This document shows positions 25,064-33,697 of a stretch of DNA of 64,000 nucleotides, piece after piece. The position numbers and the translations under genes were made by a program. The stretch covers positions 1,251,736 through 1,315,735 of the forward strand of contig VBAR01000001.1 in the NCBI GenBank assembly GCA_005882315.1, written 5' to 3'. The notes below the pieces were generated by a model. It was not told the origin of the DNA. It was given only the letters and a program-made list of their open reading frames with translations, and searched no databases. The stretch comes from Bacteroidota bacterium. Its GTDB lineage: Bacteria > Bacteroidota > Bacteroidia > Chitinophagales > Chitinophagaceae. Position 1 is the first letter of the stretch. The number at the start of each line of letters is the position of its first letter.

Positions 25064-27403
25064 ATGCGGCCAACAAAGCTTAGCCTCGACCCCCGCTGGT
25101 TCCAGGTAATTTTCCAGGCAATTTTTCTGTCCTATGGTATTTTTTTTCTGAGCTGGAATGCAGACTGGCTCCATTATATCATCAGCATCGGTGGCTGTTT
25201 AATGTTTCAATACAGTGCCGATTCGATCAAAGCAAAACGTTTTTTACGAATAAATGAATTTGACCGTTGGGGTTTCAGTGTCCTGATCAGTGCGATGAGT
25301 TTGTGTTTATTACTTAAAACAAATTACTGGTATATCAGTTTACTTGCTGCTTTTTTAACGGTTACTTCAAAGTATATTTTCAGATTTAATCACAAACATC
25401 TTTTCAACCCTTCAGCATTTGGGATCATTGCAGTAATGCTTCTTACAAAAGAAGCGTGGCTGAGCCCGGGACAGTGGGGAAGTAATACCGTTATTTTCTT
25501 TGGTGTAATAACACTCGGTACAATTGTAGTAACCCGTGTTCAGAAACTTGATATTTCATTGGCGTTCCTGCTTACGTTTATCGGCTTACTTTATTGGCGG
25601 CAGGTTTATGTGCTCGGCTGGCCAATGGATCATTTCCTGCATTCAATAAGTACTGGCAGCTTATTACTATTTACATTTTTTATGATCAGCGATCCCCGCA
25701 CTTCGCCCAATCACCCGGTAGCAAGAATACTTTGGGCCATGTTGATTGCAGTAGTTGCATTTTATCTCGCCGCTTTTAAATGGAAGTATAACACAGTGAT
25801 CTGGGTACTGGTTGCAGCAGCTCCGCTTGTTCCATTACTGGATGCAGTTTTTAAATCAAAGGAATTTAAATGGACGACAACAACTCTTTCTTTTAATCTT
25901 ATTTATAAACTCAAACAAATAGTCATGAAACCAATTTTGAAAAAAGGAGCCGCTGCTATTATTCTTATGGCAATGATCAGCCATGAAGCCGCTGCGTTTT
26001 GCGGATTTTATGTAAGCAAGGCCGACGGCACATTAAAAAACAAAACATCCCAGGTAATTATTGTGCGGGATGGTAACCGGAATGTGATCACTATGTACAA
26101 TGATTTTAAAGGCAACCTGAAAGATTTTGCCATGGTCGTGCCGGTGCCGGTTGTCTTACAGAAAAAAGATATTAAAGTAGTAGAGCAATCCATTTTTAAT
26201 ACACTGAATGAATATAGTAAACCGAGATTGGTTGAATATTACGACCAGAATCCATGCGACCAGCGGGAGTATTACAAATCAATGCGGGACTCGCAGGGTG
26301 CAATGAGCGAGGTTGTGGTTACTGCTAACGGAATTAAGAAAAAGCAAGAAACTGTAAAAATTGAAGCAAGGTATTTAGTAGGAGAATATGATATATTAAT
26401 CCTCTCTGCAAAAGAATCAACAGGATTAAAAACATGGCTGGATGAGAATGGTTATAAAATACCGGATGGTGCAGAAGAAGTGCTTGAACCTTATATAAAA
26501 AGCAACCTGAAGTTTTTTGTAGTGAAAGTGAATGAAGCAGAAAAGAAAAAATTACCCGGTAATTTTTTGCGTCCCATTCAGATCAGTTTTTCTTCTCCCA
26601 AATTTATGTTGCCCATCCGCCTCGGCATGGCTAATGCGGATGGCGACCAGGATATGATCGTATATGCGTTTACAAAAAAAGGCAGAATAGAAGCTACGAA
26701 TTACAGAACCATTTCATTGCCTACCGGTAAAAATGTTCCGTTGTTTGTAAAAAACAATTTTGGCAACTTTTATGCAAATCTTTTTCAGCACCAATGGGAT
26801 AAAGAAGGCAAAGCGTTGGCAATGCTTGAGTATGCATGGGATGTAAGCCCGAAGAATTATGTGAAATGTGATCCTTGTGTTGCAACCGCACCATCAACGC
26901 AAGATTTAGTACAAGCTGGCGTTTGGTGGATCAACCGTGATTGGAATGATTATGGAGATGTGGACCAGCAGGAAGAAGATTATTCAGACAAAGTTTACTT
27001 CACAAGACTGCATGTTCGCTATAACCGCAAATCATTTCCACAAGACCTGATGTTCCAGGTAACACCCAATATAGAGAATTACCAGGCAAGATATGTTATT
27101 ACACATCCGGCTACAGGTGATTTCGCTTGTGATGCAGGAAAGAAATACTTAAAAGAACTGAAACAGCGCCGTGCTGATGAAATGGAAATGCTTACTTATT
27201 TAACAGGTAAAAACTATAGCGATTGGGATGTAGTGATTGAAGAACCAGAAGAAAAATATATACCTGTTGAAGCTAAGTATGCAACACTTGCTCCTTTAAT
27301 AAATGATAAATCGAAGAGAGATAAAGGAGTTTTATACGCGACAATTGGTATTGTTGGATTGATCTCTCTCGCTGGCTTCAGACGAAAAGGAAAAAGTAGT
27401 TAA
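25064..27403 (+). CDS. NqrB/RnfD-like membrane domain joined to DUF2330
   Basis: The 779-residue frame has two parts. Residues 1-287 contain about eight membrane helices resembling the NqrB/RnfD electron-transport family (FNHKHLFNPSAFGI, LHSISTGSLLLFTFFMISDPRTSPNHP). The SGAT-type flavinylation motif of NqrB/RnfD was not seen. Residues 288-779 form a DUF2330 protein, which begins with what looks like its own signal peptide (MKPILKKGAAAIILMAM..., from 25925), carries CGFYVSKADG, DFAMVVPVPVVL and LRPIQISFSSPKF, and ends in a hydrophobic anchor plus RRKGKSS. The two halves are usually expected as separate genes. Either this is a true fusion, or translation also starts at ATG 25925. Confidence 0.75.
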   Translation: MRPTKLSLDPRWFQVIFQAIFLSYGIFFLSWNADWLHYIISIGGCLMFQYSADSIKAKRFLRINEFDRWGFSVLISAMSLCLLLKTNYWYISLLAAFLTVTSKYIFRFNHKHLFNPSAFGIIAVMLLTKEAWLSPGQWGSNTVIFFGVITLGTIVVTRVQKLDISLAFLLTFIGLLYWRQVYVLGWPMDHFLHSISTGSLLLFTFFMISDPRTSPNHPVARILWAMLIAVVAFYLAAFKWKYNTVIWVLVAAAPLVPLLDAVFKSKEFKWTTTTLSFNLIYKLKQIVMKPILKKGAAAIILMAMISHEAAAFCGFYVSKADGTLKNKTSQVIIVRDGNRNVITMYNDFKGNLKDFAMVVPVPVVLQKKDIKVVEQSIFNTLNEYSKPRLVEYYDQNPCDQREYYKSMRDSQGAMSEVVVTANGIKKKQETVKIEARYLVGEYDILILSAKESTGLKTWLDENGYKIPDGAEEVLEPYIKSNLKFFVVKVNEAEKKKLPGNFLRPIQISFSSPKFMLPIRLGMANADGDQDMIVYAFTKKGRIEATNYRTISLPTGKNVPLFVKNNFGNFYANLFQHQWDKEGKALAMLEYAWDVSPKNYVKCDPCVATAPSTQDLVQAGVWWINRDWNDYGDVDQQEEDYSDKVYFTRLHVRYNRKSFPQDLMFQVTPNIENYQARYVITHPATGDFACDAGKKYLKELKQRRADEMEMLTYLTGKNYSDWDVVIEEPEEKYIPVEAKYATLAPLINDKSKRDKGVLYATIGIVGLISLAGFRRKGKSS

Positions 27404-27410
27404 CATTTAA

Positions 27411-27442
27411 GTAGTAGAGCTTGCTTTCGGAAGCTCTACTAC
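27411..27442 (+). terminator. Bidirectional terminator
   Basis: Perfect 12-base arms GTAGTAGAGCTT / AAGCTCTACTAC with an 8-base loop lie between converging genes, 8 bases after the DUF2330 stop. Confidence 0.75.
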
Positions 27443-27457
27443 TTCCCATGACGAAAT

Positions 27458-29059
27458 TTATTTAGCTTTTGCAAATAATCTTTCTTTCATTTTTTTATCG
27501 TGGCCATAAACATCGTCGCGGAAATTTAATTTACCATCCCTGTCAACCCAAGCTGTAAAATAGCCGATAAAAACAGGGATAGGCTCTTTTAAAGTATAAT
27601 ATTGTTCTGTCCCTGCATTCATTGCCTTTGTTATTCTTAATGAATCCCATTTTGGATCATTTCGTAAAAGATATTGTGCAACTCTTTTTGGCTCACTAAG
27701 CCGGATACATCCATGGCTAAAAGCTCTTTTGTCTTCATTAAAAAGGCTTTTTGATGGAGTATCGTGCAAATAAATGTTGTACGTATTAGGAAATAAAAAT
27801 TTAACCTGCCCAAGTGCATTCCATGGTCCCGGTTTTTGTCTTACGCTATTGCCATTCCATTCCATGTGTTGTCTTGCCAAATAATTTTTATTCCTTGCTA
27901 TTCCGGGCAATATTTCCTTTCTTAAGATTGAGGAGGGAACATTCCAGTAAGGACTAAAAACGACATATTTTAAATTACCTGTAAAGATCACTGTATTGTT
28001 CGCTGCACTACCTACCACAACATTTGAGCTCCAGCTATATTTTCCTTTATCATATACATGCAATCGAAACTCCGGTATGTTCACCAACAAATAATCTGTA
28101 GATGGCTCTGCAGGCAACCAACGAATGCGTTCCATATTTATTAAAATCTGGTGTAATCGTTCTTCTATAGGCCGGTTCATTTCATTTATCAGCAACATCG
28201 TGATAATACCATCTTCTTTGAATCCATAACGTTTCTCAAAACTTTTTACAGCCTCTTCTAATTCCTTTGTAAAAATTACAGTCGTATCTTCTTTGATCAT
28301 ATCGCCTGTTAAAAACAATCTTTTCTTAATTAGTGACAACAACGCCGAGGTATCATTTAATTTATAACTTTTCTTATCTGGTTTTCCAATTGACCAACCA
28401 CCTTTTTTTTCGATCTCATAATATTTAAGAAGATAGCTCTTTAATAGATCATACTGCCGGTTTACCGGTTCGAGTTCTTTTAAATTTTTACCCTTTCGGG
28501 ACAATAAAGAATCAAGTAGTGCAGAGGGATCAATTTTTTTCCGTGGAATAAACCAATCTAATTCATGTGCATCAAGTTGATTTCTTCCCTGGTAAGCTCT
28601 CCTGGTATAGCGAAAAAATTGCCCGGTCAAAAGCAACTCCGTATTTAATACAATGCTATCGCTAATATCATAATTAAAATTCCCGCTCCACAATGAATCA
28701 TATAATTTTTCAAATGAATAATTTCTTAAAGTACTGTCCTGCGAATAGCTGATGTACTCTTTATACGCCACATAAAAAGAAGAAGCGTAGTCGGCCATGC
28801 CTTCTTTAAAAAACCAGGCAAATTGGTAATTGCGGGCATTATAGAAATTTCGCATTCTTTTCTTAATAGAATCATGAAACTGTTGTTTGCCAATAAATTT
28901 TTCCATTTGCAGGCTGTCAAAAAATATCTCGCTGTAGGAAGTTCCTGATTTGATAGAAGTATCCCTTGATGTTGCCGGGGCCTGTGCCTTGTTGCCAGGT
29001 TGCTTGCAACTATAACATGTTATTATGATGACTGAGGAAAAAAGGAGTATCTTTTTCAT
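27458..29059 (-). CDS. L,D-transpeptidase (YcbB-type) lipoprotein
   Basis: The 533-residue product begins MKKILLFSSVIIITCYSCKQPG, probably a lipoprotein leader. A long helical region is followed by a peptidoglycan-binding-like segment (LEEAVKSFEKRYGFKEDGIITMLLINEMN, about 270-298) and a YkuD catalytic domain. The active-site motif AFSHGCIRLSEP (cysteine near 460) is complete. Such enzymes form 3-3 crosslinks in peptidoglycan or attach proteins to it. The order of domains and length match YcbB/LdtD-like proteins. It is convergent with the DUF2330 gene. Confidence 0.92.
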   Translation of the reverse strand: MKKILLFSSVIIITCYSCKQPGNKAQAPATSRDTSIKSGTSYSEIFFDSLQMEKFIGKQQFHDSIKKRMRNFYNARNYQFAWFFKEGMADYASSFYVAYKEYISYSQDSTLRNYSFEKLYDSLWSGNFNYDISDSIVLNTELLLTGQFFRYTRRAYQGRNQLDAHELDWFIPRKKIDPSALLDSLLSRKGKNLKELEPVNRQYDLLKSYLLKYYEIEKKGGWSIGKPDKKSYKLNDTSALLSLIKKRLFLTGDMIKEDTTVIFTKELEEAVKSFEKRYGFKEDGIITMLLINEMNRPIEERLHQILINMERIRWLPAEPSTDYLLVNIPEFRLHVYDKGKYSWSSNVVVGSAANNTVIFTGNLKYVVFSPYWNVPSSILRKEILPGIARNKNYLARQHMEWNGNSVRQKPGPWNALGQVKFLFPNTYNIYLHDTPSKSLFNEDKRAFSHGCIRLSEPKRVAQYLLRNDPKWDSLRITKAMNAGTEQYYTLKEPIPVFIGYFTAWVDRDGKLNFRDDVYGHDKKMKERLFAKAK

Positions 29060-29187
29060 GGTTAATGGTTTCCTTATGATGTAAATTAATTCAAATACAA
29101 GAGGTAACGGGAGGTTGAATAAAAAATAAATCGAAAGAGTTTAGTTGCTCTTTTCGGGTTATCTTGCACTCCCAAAATTTTTTAAAC

Positions 29188-29715
29188 ATGGAGTACAATA
29201 AATTGGTAGCAGTCACGGGTTTGCCCGGCTTGTATGAACTGGTAAGCAGTAAGTCTGATGGTGCAGTGGTACGGTCACTGGATGATGGCAGCACAAAATT
29301 TGCTGCTACACGCAGTCATAATTTTTCACACCTGGAAAGCATTGAAATTTATACACAACAGGATAACGTAAATCTTGTGGATATTTTTAATGCCATTGAA
29401 AAAGCAGGTGGTTCACTGCCTGACACAAAAGATAATGCAGCACTGACAAAATATTTTCAGAAAGTTTATCCTGAAATGGATTTTGAAAAAGTGTATACCA
29501 GCGATATGAAGAAAATGGTGAAATGGTATGAGCAATTAAAAAAACACAATATTGAGATCAAGCTAACTGAAATGCCAGAAGAAGCTGACGAGGAGGTTCT
29601 TGAATCAGTACCTGAAGAAAAAGAGAAGCCTAAAAAGACTGCAAAAAAGAAAGAAACTTCTTCTGAAAAAACAGAAAAGGAAGAAAAGCCTAAAAAAGCT
29701 GTAAAGAAAAAGTAA
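29188..29715 (+). CDS. DUF5606 protein with lysine-rich tail
   Basis: From ATG 29188 the product is 175 residues. The first 130 match DUF5606, a Bacteroidota-specific family (LVAVTGLPGLYELVSSKSDGAVVRSLDDGSTKFAATRSHNFSHLESIEIYT in overlapping parts; YTQQDNVNLVDIFNAIEK follows). The last 45 residues are a highly charged KPKKTAKKKE-type tail, as in nucleic-acid-associated proteins. Role unknown. An in-frame ATG 8 codons upstream is possible but lacks similarity. It is divergent from the L,D-transpeptidase gene. Confidence 0.85.
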   Translation: MEYNKLVAVTGLPGLYELVSSKSDGAVVRSLDDGSTKFAATRSHNFSHLESIEIYTQQDNVNLVDIFNAIEKAGGSLPDTKDNAALTKYFQKVYPEMDFEKVYTSDMKKMVKWYEQLKKHNIEIKLTEMPEEADEEVLESVPEEKEKPKKTAKKKETSSEKTEKEEKPKKAVKKK

Positions 29716-29784
29716 ACAGGAAATTATAATTAAAAGCTGCGAACACCAAAAAATGCTCGTGGCTTTTGTTTTTAAATATTTACT

Positions 29785-31512
29785 ATGAATTATTCTGCTG
29801 ATATCAAAAAACTCCCTCGTCATTTTTTACCTGGAACACTTGAAATAAAAAACTGGGAAGTATTGGAGCCATATTTTAAAAATCTCGATGATAGAGGGCT
29901 CAATTCACAAGCTGATTTGGAGCAGTGGCTGAAAGATAGCAGTGAACTGGAGGCCGCAATCAGCGAAGACGCATGCTGGCGTCAGGTTCGTGCTACTTGT
30001 GATACAGAGAATAAGGAGTATGAAAATGCTTTTAACTATTTTATGATGGAGATTCAGCCAAAGATCCAACCCTGGGCTGATAAGCTGAATAGAAAACTAA
30101 TTGCTTCTCCTCTTACTAAAGAACTTGATCAAAAGAAGTATTTTACTTTTTTAAGAAATATTAAAAAGAGCATTGACCTTTTTCGTGAAGAAAATATTCC
30201 ACTGCAGGCAGAACTAAGTGTCGAAGCACAAAAATTTGGAATGATCGCCGGCAAAATGACCGTGAATGTAAACGGGCAGGAATATACATTACAGCAAGCG
30301 GCTAAATTTTTAGAAGACCCTGATAGAAAACTGCGTGAAGAAGTTTACAGAAAAGTAAATGACCGCCGTCTTCAGGATAAAGACCAGCTCAATGAGTTGT
30401 ACTCGAAGCTGGTAGATAAAAGAAATAAAGTTGCACATAATACCGGGTTTAAAAACTATCGTGACTTTCGTTTTGCAGAGCTGGGACGTTTTGATTACAC
30501 GCCTGCTGATTGTTTTCTTTTTCATGATGCAGTTAAACAACATGTGCTTCCGTTGATCAATTCTATTTACGAAGGAAAAAAGAAAAAACTGGGATTAGAT
30601 ACTTTACGTCCGTGGGATATAGATGCAGAACCAGAAGGTACTGAGCCTTTGCGTCCTTTTAAAAATGGAGAAGAACTTACACAAAAAACGATTGCCTGTT
30701 TTGATGAGCTGGGAACCTTCCTGGGTGATTGCTTACGAAAAATGAAAGAGCTCGGGCATTTTGATCTTGAGAGCAGAAAGGGTAAAGCTCCCGGAGGTTA
30801 CAATATGCCACTGGCTGAAAGCGGCGCCCCTTTTATTTTTATGAATGCAGCAGGAACGCTGGATGATGTAACCACGATGGTGCATGAAGGCGGCCATGCT
30901 ATTCATTCTTTTCTCAGCCATCATCTTGAATTGAGCGGATTTAAAGAATATCCTACTGAAATGGCAGAGGTAGCGAGTATGAGTATGGAATTGATGAGTA
31001 TGGATAAATGGACAGTTTTCTTTGACAATAAAGAAGAACTGGTACGGGCAAAAGAACAGCAACTGGAAAGAGTAATAACAATTCTTCCGTGGATAGCCAT
31101 TATAGATAAGTTCCAACATTGGGTGTATGAAAACCCTTTGCATACATTAGAAGAAAGATCTGAAAACTGGTTGAGAATATTAAATGAATTCGCTTCACAA
31201 GTAGTAGACAATTCCGGCCTGGAAGAATACCGGAAATATGGATGGCAACGTCAGCTTCATCTTTTTGAGGTTCCTTTTTATTATATCGAATATGGAATAG
31301 CTCAATTAGGGGCAATAGGCATGTGGATGCAGTATAAAGAGAATGGGAAAAAGGCTCTCGATAACTATCTGGCAGGGCTAAACCTTGGTGGTACCAAGAC
31401 CCTTCCCGAACTGTTTTCTGCTGCCGGCCTGCGTTTCGATCTTTCACCCCAGCATATTGGCAGCCTGATGAATTTTGTTAAAAAGGAACTCGATAGTTTA
31501 ACAGGAGCATAA
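29785..31512 (+). CDS. M3-family oligoendopeptidase
   Basis: The 575-residue cytosolic enzyme matches M3 (oligoendopeptidase F-like) zinc peptidases. The catalytic motif MVHEGGHAIHSFLSHH supplies the HExxH zinc ligands, with the third ligand in EYPTEMAEVASMSMELM about 25 residues on; FEVPFYYIEYGIAQLGA lies near the C-terminus. These enzymes cleave short peptides. No signal peptide is present. The gene follows DUF5606 by about 70 bases with only an imperfect hairpin between. Confidence 0.93.
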   Translation: MNYSADIKKLPRHFLPGTLEIKNWEVLEPYFKNLDDRGLNSQADLEQWLKDSSELEAAISEDACWRQVRATCDTENKEYENAFNYFMMEIQPKIQPWADKLNRKLIASPLTKELDQKKYFTFLRNIKKSIDLFREENIPLQAELSVEAQKFGMIAGKMTVNVNGQEYTLQQAAKFLEDPDRKLREEVYRKVNDRRLQDKDQLNELYSKLVDKRNKVAHNTGFKNYRDFRFAELGRFDYTPADCFLFHDAVKQHVLPLINSIYEGKKKKLGLDTLRPWDIDAEPEGTEPLRPFKNGEELTQKTIACFDELGTFLGDCLRKMKELGHFDLESRKGKAPGGYNMPLAESGAPFIFMNAAGTLDDVTTMVHEGGHAIHSFLSHHLELSGFKEYPTEMAEVASMSMELMSMDKWTVFFDNKEELVRAKEQQLERVITILPWIAIIDKFQHWVYENPLHTLEERSENWLRILNEFASQVVDNSGLEEYRKYGWQRQLHLFEVPFYYIEYGIAQLGAIGMWMQYKENGKKALDNYLAGLNLGGTKTLPELFSAAGLRFDLSPQHIGSLMNFVKKELDSLTGA

Positions 31513-31532
31513 AAAATACTACGAAAGTGGTA

Positions 31533-31563
31533 TTGTCAGGTCTCAGGAAGGAATCTACATTTG
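31533..31563 (+). promoter_or_regulatory. Strong promoter with no gene downstream
   Basis: TTG (31533-31535), exactly 20 bases, TACATTTG (31556-31563): a full match to the Bacteroidota consensus. The next protein gene on this strand is over 1 kb away, but a terminator lies 65 bases further on. Confidence 0.6.
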
Positions 31564-31569
31564 AGTATC

Positions 31570-31658
31570 AAAACGAATTAATCAAACCGATTATAAACTT
31601 TTGCTACTAATCAGAGCCTTAACCTGAGTCCCGGTGTTTCCACAACGGGGCTTTTTTT
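31570..31658 (+). ncRNA. Candidate small RNA, about 90 nt
   Basis: The stretch between a consensus promoter (31533-31563) and an intrinsic terminator (31628-31658, CCCG...TGT / ACA..CGGG followed by seven Ts) contains no ATG-started frame. The predicted transcript is about 90 nucleotides, with an A-rich, weakly structured 5' half and the terminator hairpin at its 3' end, a usual sRNA layout. It lies between the converging M3 peptidase and Fur-family genes, so the hairpin alone could be the peptidase terminator; the promoter is what suggests an RNA gene. I could not match it to a known RNA family. Confidence 0.45.
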
Positions 31659-31675
31659 ATGTCCCTTTTGGTAAA

Positions 31676-32089
31676 TTAGGCCATACAGTTTTTGCAAACG
31701 CCACTAATCACAACTTCAATTTGTTCCGGCGAATATCCTTTAGGAAGTTTTATTTCCGGGGTTGTTACTTCATCGAGACAGTAAGTGGTGCCACATTCCT
31801 TGCATTGAAAATGGATATGATGATCATGATGATGACCTTCTGAACATTCATCTTTACATAATGCGTACTTTATCGAATTATCAGGAGTTGGAATTGTATG
31901 AATAATTCCTTTATCAACGAATACTTGCAGGGTACGATATACAGTTACCCGATCAAATTTTTCTCCGGCACCTTTTTCAATATCTGCATGCGCCAATGCG
32001 CCTTCTTTCCCAATAAAAAGACCCAAAATTTTTTTCCGGGTGTCAGTAACACTTAGATTATTTGACTTTAATATCTGATCAACCTGCAT
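31676..32089 (-). CDS. Fur-family metalloregulator, Zur-like
   Basis: The 137-residue product has the Fur architecture: winged-helix DNA-binding half (ILKSNNLSVTDTRKKIL, FDRVTVYRTLQVFVDKGIIH), a histidine-rich hinge (EGHHHDHHIHFQC) and a dimerisation half with two CxxC pairs (CKEC and CKNC) for structural zinc. In this context, next to SCO1 and MerC, zinc sensing (Zur) is the most likely role, but peroxide or iron sensing cannot be excluded. It is the second gene of the SCO1 operon (10-base gap). A palindrome in the MerC promoter is a candidate binding site. Confidence 0.88.
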   Translation of the reverse strand: MQVDQILKSNNLSVTDTRKKILGLFIGKEGALAHADIEKGAGEKFDRVTVYRTLQVFVDKGIIHTIPTPDNSIKYALCKDECSEGHHHDHHIHFQCKECGTTYCLDEVTTPEIKLPKGYSPEQIEVVISGVCKNCMA

Positions 32090-32099
32090 AACTGTTTAT

Positions 32100-32711
32100 T
32101 TAATCTTTTAATGTTTTTTCAATATCACGTATAAGACTATTTACTTCATCCATTTTTAATCCATCATATATTTTAAATACTTCCCCTCTTTTATTTACTA
32201 AAGCCCAGAACTGAGTATGTAAAAAATCATCGTCAATACTTTTTAAATTATTGGCCGGATCATCAACAGCATAAGCAAACCGGGCCATGTTATATAAACT
32301 ATCCTTACGACCTGTGAGAAAGATCCAGTTCGCCGGATCAGCACCAATAGAATCTGCATAACGTTTTATCCTCGGTACAGAATCCACTTCCGGATCGCTT
32401 GTATGTGATAGTATCAAAAAATCCTTTTCACCTTTGAATCGTTCATACACTTTTTTAAGATTCCCATTCATTTCCGGACAAATACCCCGGCAAGTGGTAA
32501 AAAAATAGCTTGCTACAAACACTTTACCGGCCACATCTTTTTCTGTTACCTGTTTTCCTTCCTGGTTGGTGAAAAAGAAAGGTTTAGCCCGGCTGATCGG
32601 CGTCAGCTTAGATCTCTTAAACTCAGGAACAAGTGAGGTAATAATAAAATAGAACGCCACAATAAGACCCGAAAAGAATAAGATGTAAAATGTTTTTTTG
32701 CTTATGCTCAT
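32100..32711 (-). CDS. SCO1/SenC-family copper/redox protein
   Basis: From ATG 32711 the product is 203 residues: a single N-terminal membrane helix (FYILFFSGLIVAFYFII) and a thioredoxin-like SCO domain. The copper-binding CRGIC motif follows FFTT, and the later histidine ligand is in DDFLHTQFWALVNKRG. SCO proteins deliver copper to cytochrome oxidase or act as thiol reductants. A perfect promoter at 32720-32747 starts transcription just before this ATG, so the in-frame ATG at 32747 is ruled out. It leads an operon with the Fur-family regulator and is divergent from MerC. Confidence 0.9.
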   Translation of the reverse strand: MSISKKTFYILFFSGLIVAFYFIITSLVPEFKRSKLTPISRAKPFFFTNQEGKQVTEKDVAGKVFVASYFFTTCRGICPEMNGNLKKVYERFKGEKDFLILSHTSDPEVDSVPRIKRYADSIGADPANWIFLTGRKDSLYNMARFAYAVDDPANNLKSIDDDFLHTQFWALVNKRGEVFKIYDGLKMDEVNSLIRDIEKTLKD

Positions 32712-32719
32712 TTGAAGCA

Positions 32720-32747
32720 CAAAGTTAACCCATGGAATGCGAATCAA
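32720..32747 (-). promoter_or_regulatory. SCO1-regulator operon promoter
   Basis: On the reverse strand TTG (32745-32747), 17 bases, TAACTTTG (32720-32727), a full consensus match 8 bases before the ATG at 32711. The transcript would be nearly leaderless. Confidence 0.65.
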
Positions 32748-32782
32748 TTCAGACCAGGGTTCCTAAACCGGTAAATTGTATT

Positions 32783-32812
32783 TTGCAACAAGGTTGCTTT
32801 TTTCTATCTTTG
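32783..32812 (+). promoter_or_regulatory. merC promoter with palindromic operator in its spacer
   Basis: TTG (32783-32785), 19 bases, TATCTTTG (32805-32812) is a full consensus promoter ending 8 bases before ATG 32821. Its spacer holds a perfect palindrome, GCAAC-AAG-GTTGC (32785-32797). A bound repressor there would block the polymerase. The Fur/Zur-type protein encoded 0.7 kb away is the obvious candidate. Confidence 0.6.
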
Positions 32813-32820
32813 CTGTTCGC

Positions 32821-33213
32821 ATGAACTTCAAAATCAATTGGGACGCATTAGGAATATCAGCCAGCCTGGCCTGTGCTATTCATTGCGCCCTGTTGCCAAT
32901 GTTTTTGACCTCGCTGCCATTATTCGGGATTAATATTATTCATAATTACTGGTTTGAAGCAAGCATGATCTTACTCGCAATGGCGATTGGTGGCTATTCA
33001 TTATATCATGGGTTTAAAAAACACCATCATAGCAGCTTGCCGATGTTATTATTTTTTTCGGGGCTGAGTTTTCTTTTTTTAAAAATGTTTTTACCTCAAT
33101 ATGAACTGTGGTTGCTGATCCCCGCAGTGATCTTAATTGTTTCAGCACATATAAATAACTACCGCTTCTGCAGAGTGCATAATCATGCTCATTCAGAAGA
33201 TTGCGATCATTAA
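32821..33213 (+). CDS. MerC-domain membrane protein
   Basis: From ATG 32821 the product is 130 residues with four hydrophobic segments and a MerC signature at the first helix (SLACAIHCALLPMFL, two cysteines and a histidine). The C-terminus is histidine-rich (CRVHNHAHSEDCDH), fitting metal binding. Founding MerC members import mercuric ion, but chromosomal MerC-like proteins beside Fur/Zur regulators in Bacteroidota probably move zinc or a similar metal. An in-frame ATG at 32776 lies upstream of the promoter and is excluded by it. Confidence 0.86.
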   Translation: MNFKINWDALGISASLACAIHCALLPMFLTSLPLFGINIIHNYWFEASMILLAMAIGGYSLYHGFKKHHHSSLPMLLFFSGLSFLFLKMFLPQYELWLLIPAVILIVSAHINNYRFCRVHNHAHSEDCDH

Positions 33214-33272
33214 TACTGCTTTCCGGAAATTGATTTAATCTGTTTATCTTAACCCGATAAATCTTTCAGTAA

Positions 33273-33695
33273 ATGAAAATGCTATTCTTACTCCTTGCAA
33301 TGTTCTGCATAACAACTTTATTTGGCCAATCAAAAGATGAAGCGGCTGTTCGAAAAGTTTTAAGTACTCAAAATGAAGCATGGAACCGTGGCGATGTAGT
33401 TTCTTTTATGAAAGGTTATTGGGAAAACGATTCAATGATGTTTATTGGAAAAGGCGGAGTGACATATGGGTATAAAAACACACTTGCGAATTATAAAAAA
33501 AATTACCCCGATACCGCAACCATGGGTAAACTCACATTCACGTTGATTTCTGTAAAAAGATTATCAGAAAAATATTTTCGTGTAGTGGGCAAATATTATT
33601 TAACGAGAAGTATTGGTGATGCAAGCGGCCATTTTACGTTATTGTTTGAAAAGATAAATGGAGAATGGGTGATCATTGAAGACCACAGCAGTTGA
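33273..33695 (+). CDS. Exported SnoaL/DUF4440-like protein
   Basis: The 140-residue product starts with a signal peptide (MKMLFLLLAMFCITTLFGQ) followed by an NTF2-like domain: DEAAVRKVLSTQNEAWNRGDVVSFMKGYWENDSMMFIGKGG, then FRVVGKYYLTR and EKINGEWVIIEDHSS. DUF4440/SnoaL folds bind small hydrophobic ligands or act as minor catalytic domains. No active site can be assigned. It lies 59 bases after MerC and could share its transcript. Confidence 0.83.
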   Translation: MKMLFLLLAMFCITTLFGQSKDEAAVRKVLSTQNEAWNRGDVVSFMKGYWENDSMMFIGKGGVTYGYKNTLANYKKNYPDTATMGKLTFTLISVKRLSEKYFRVVGKYYLTRSIGDASGHFTLLFEKINGEWVIIEDHSS

Positions 33696-33697
33696 TC

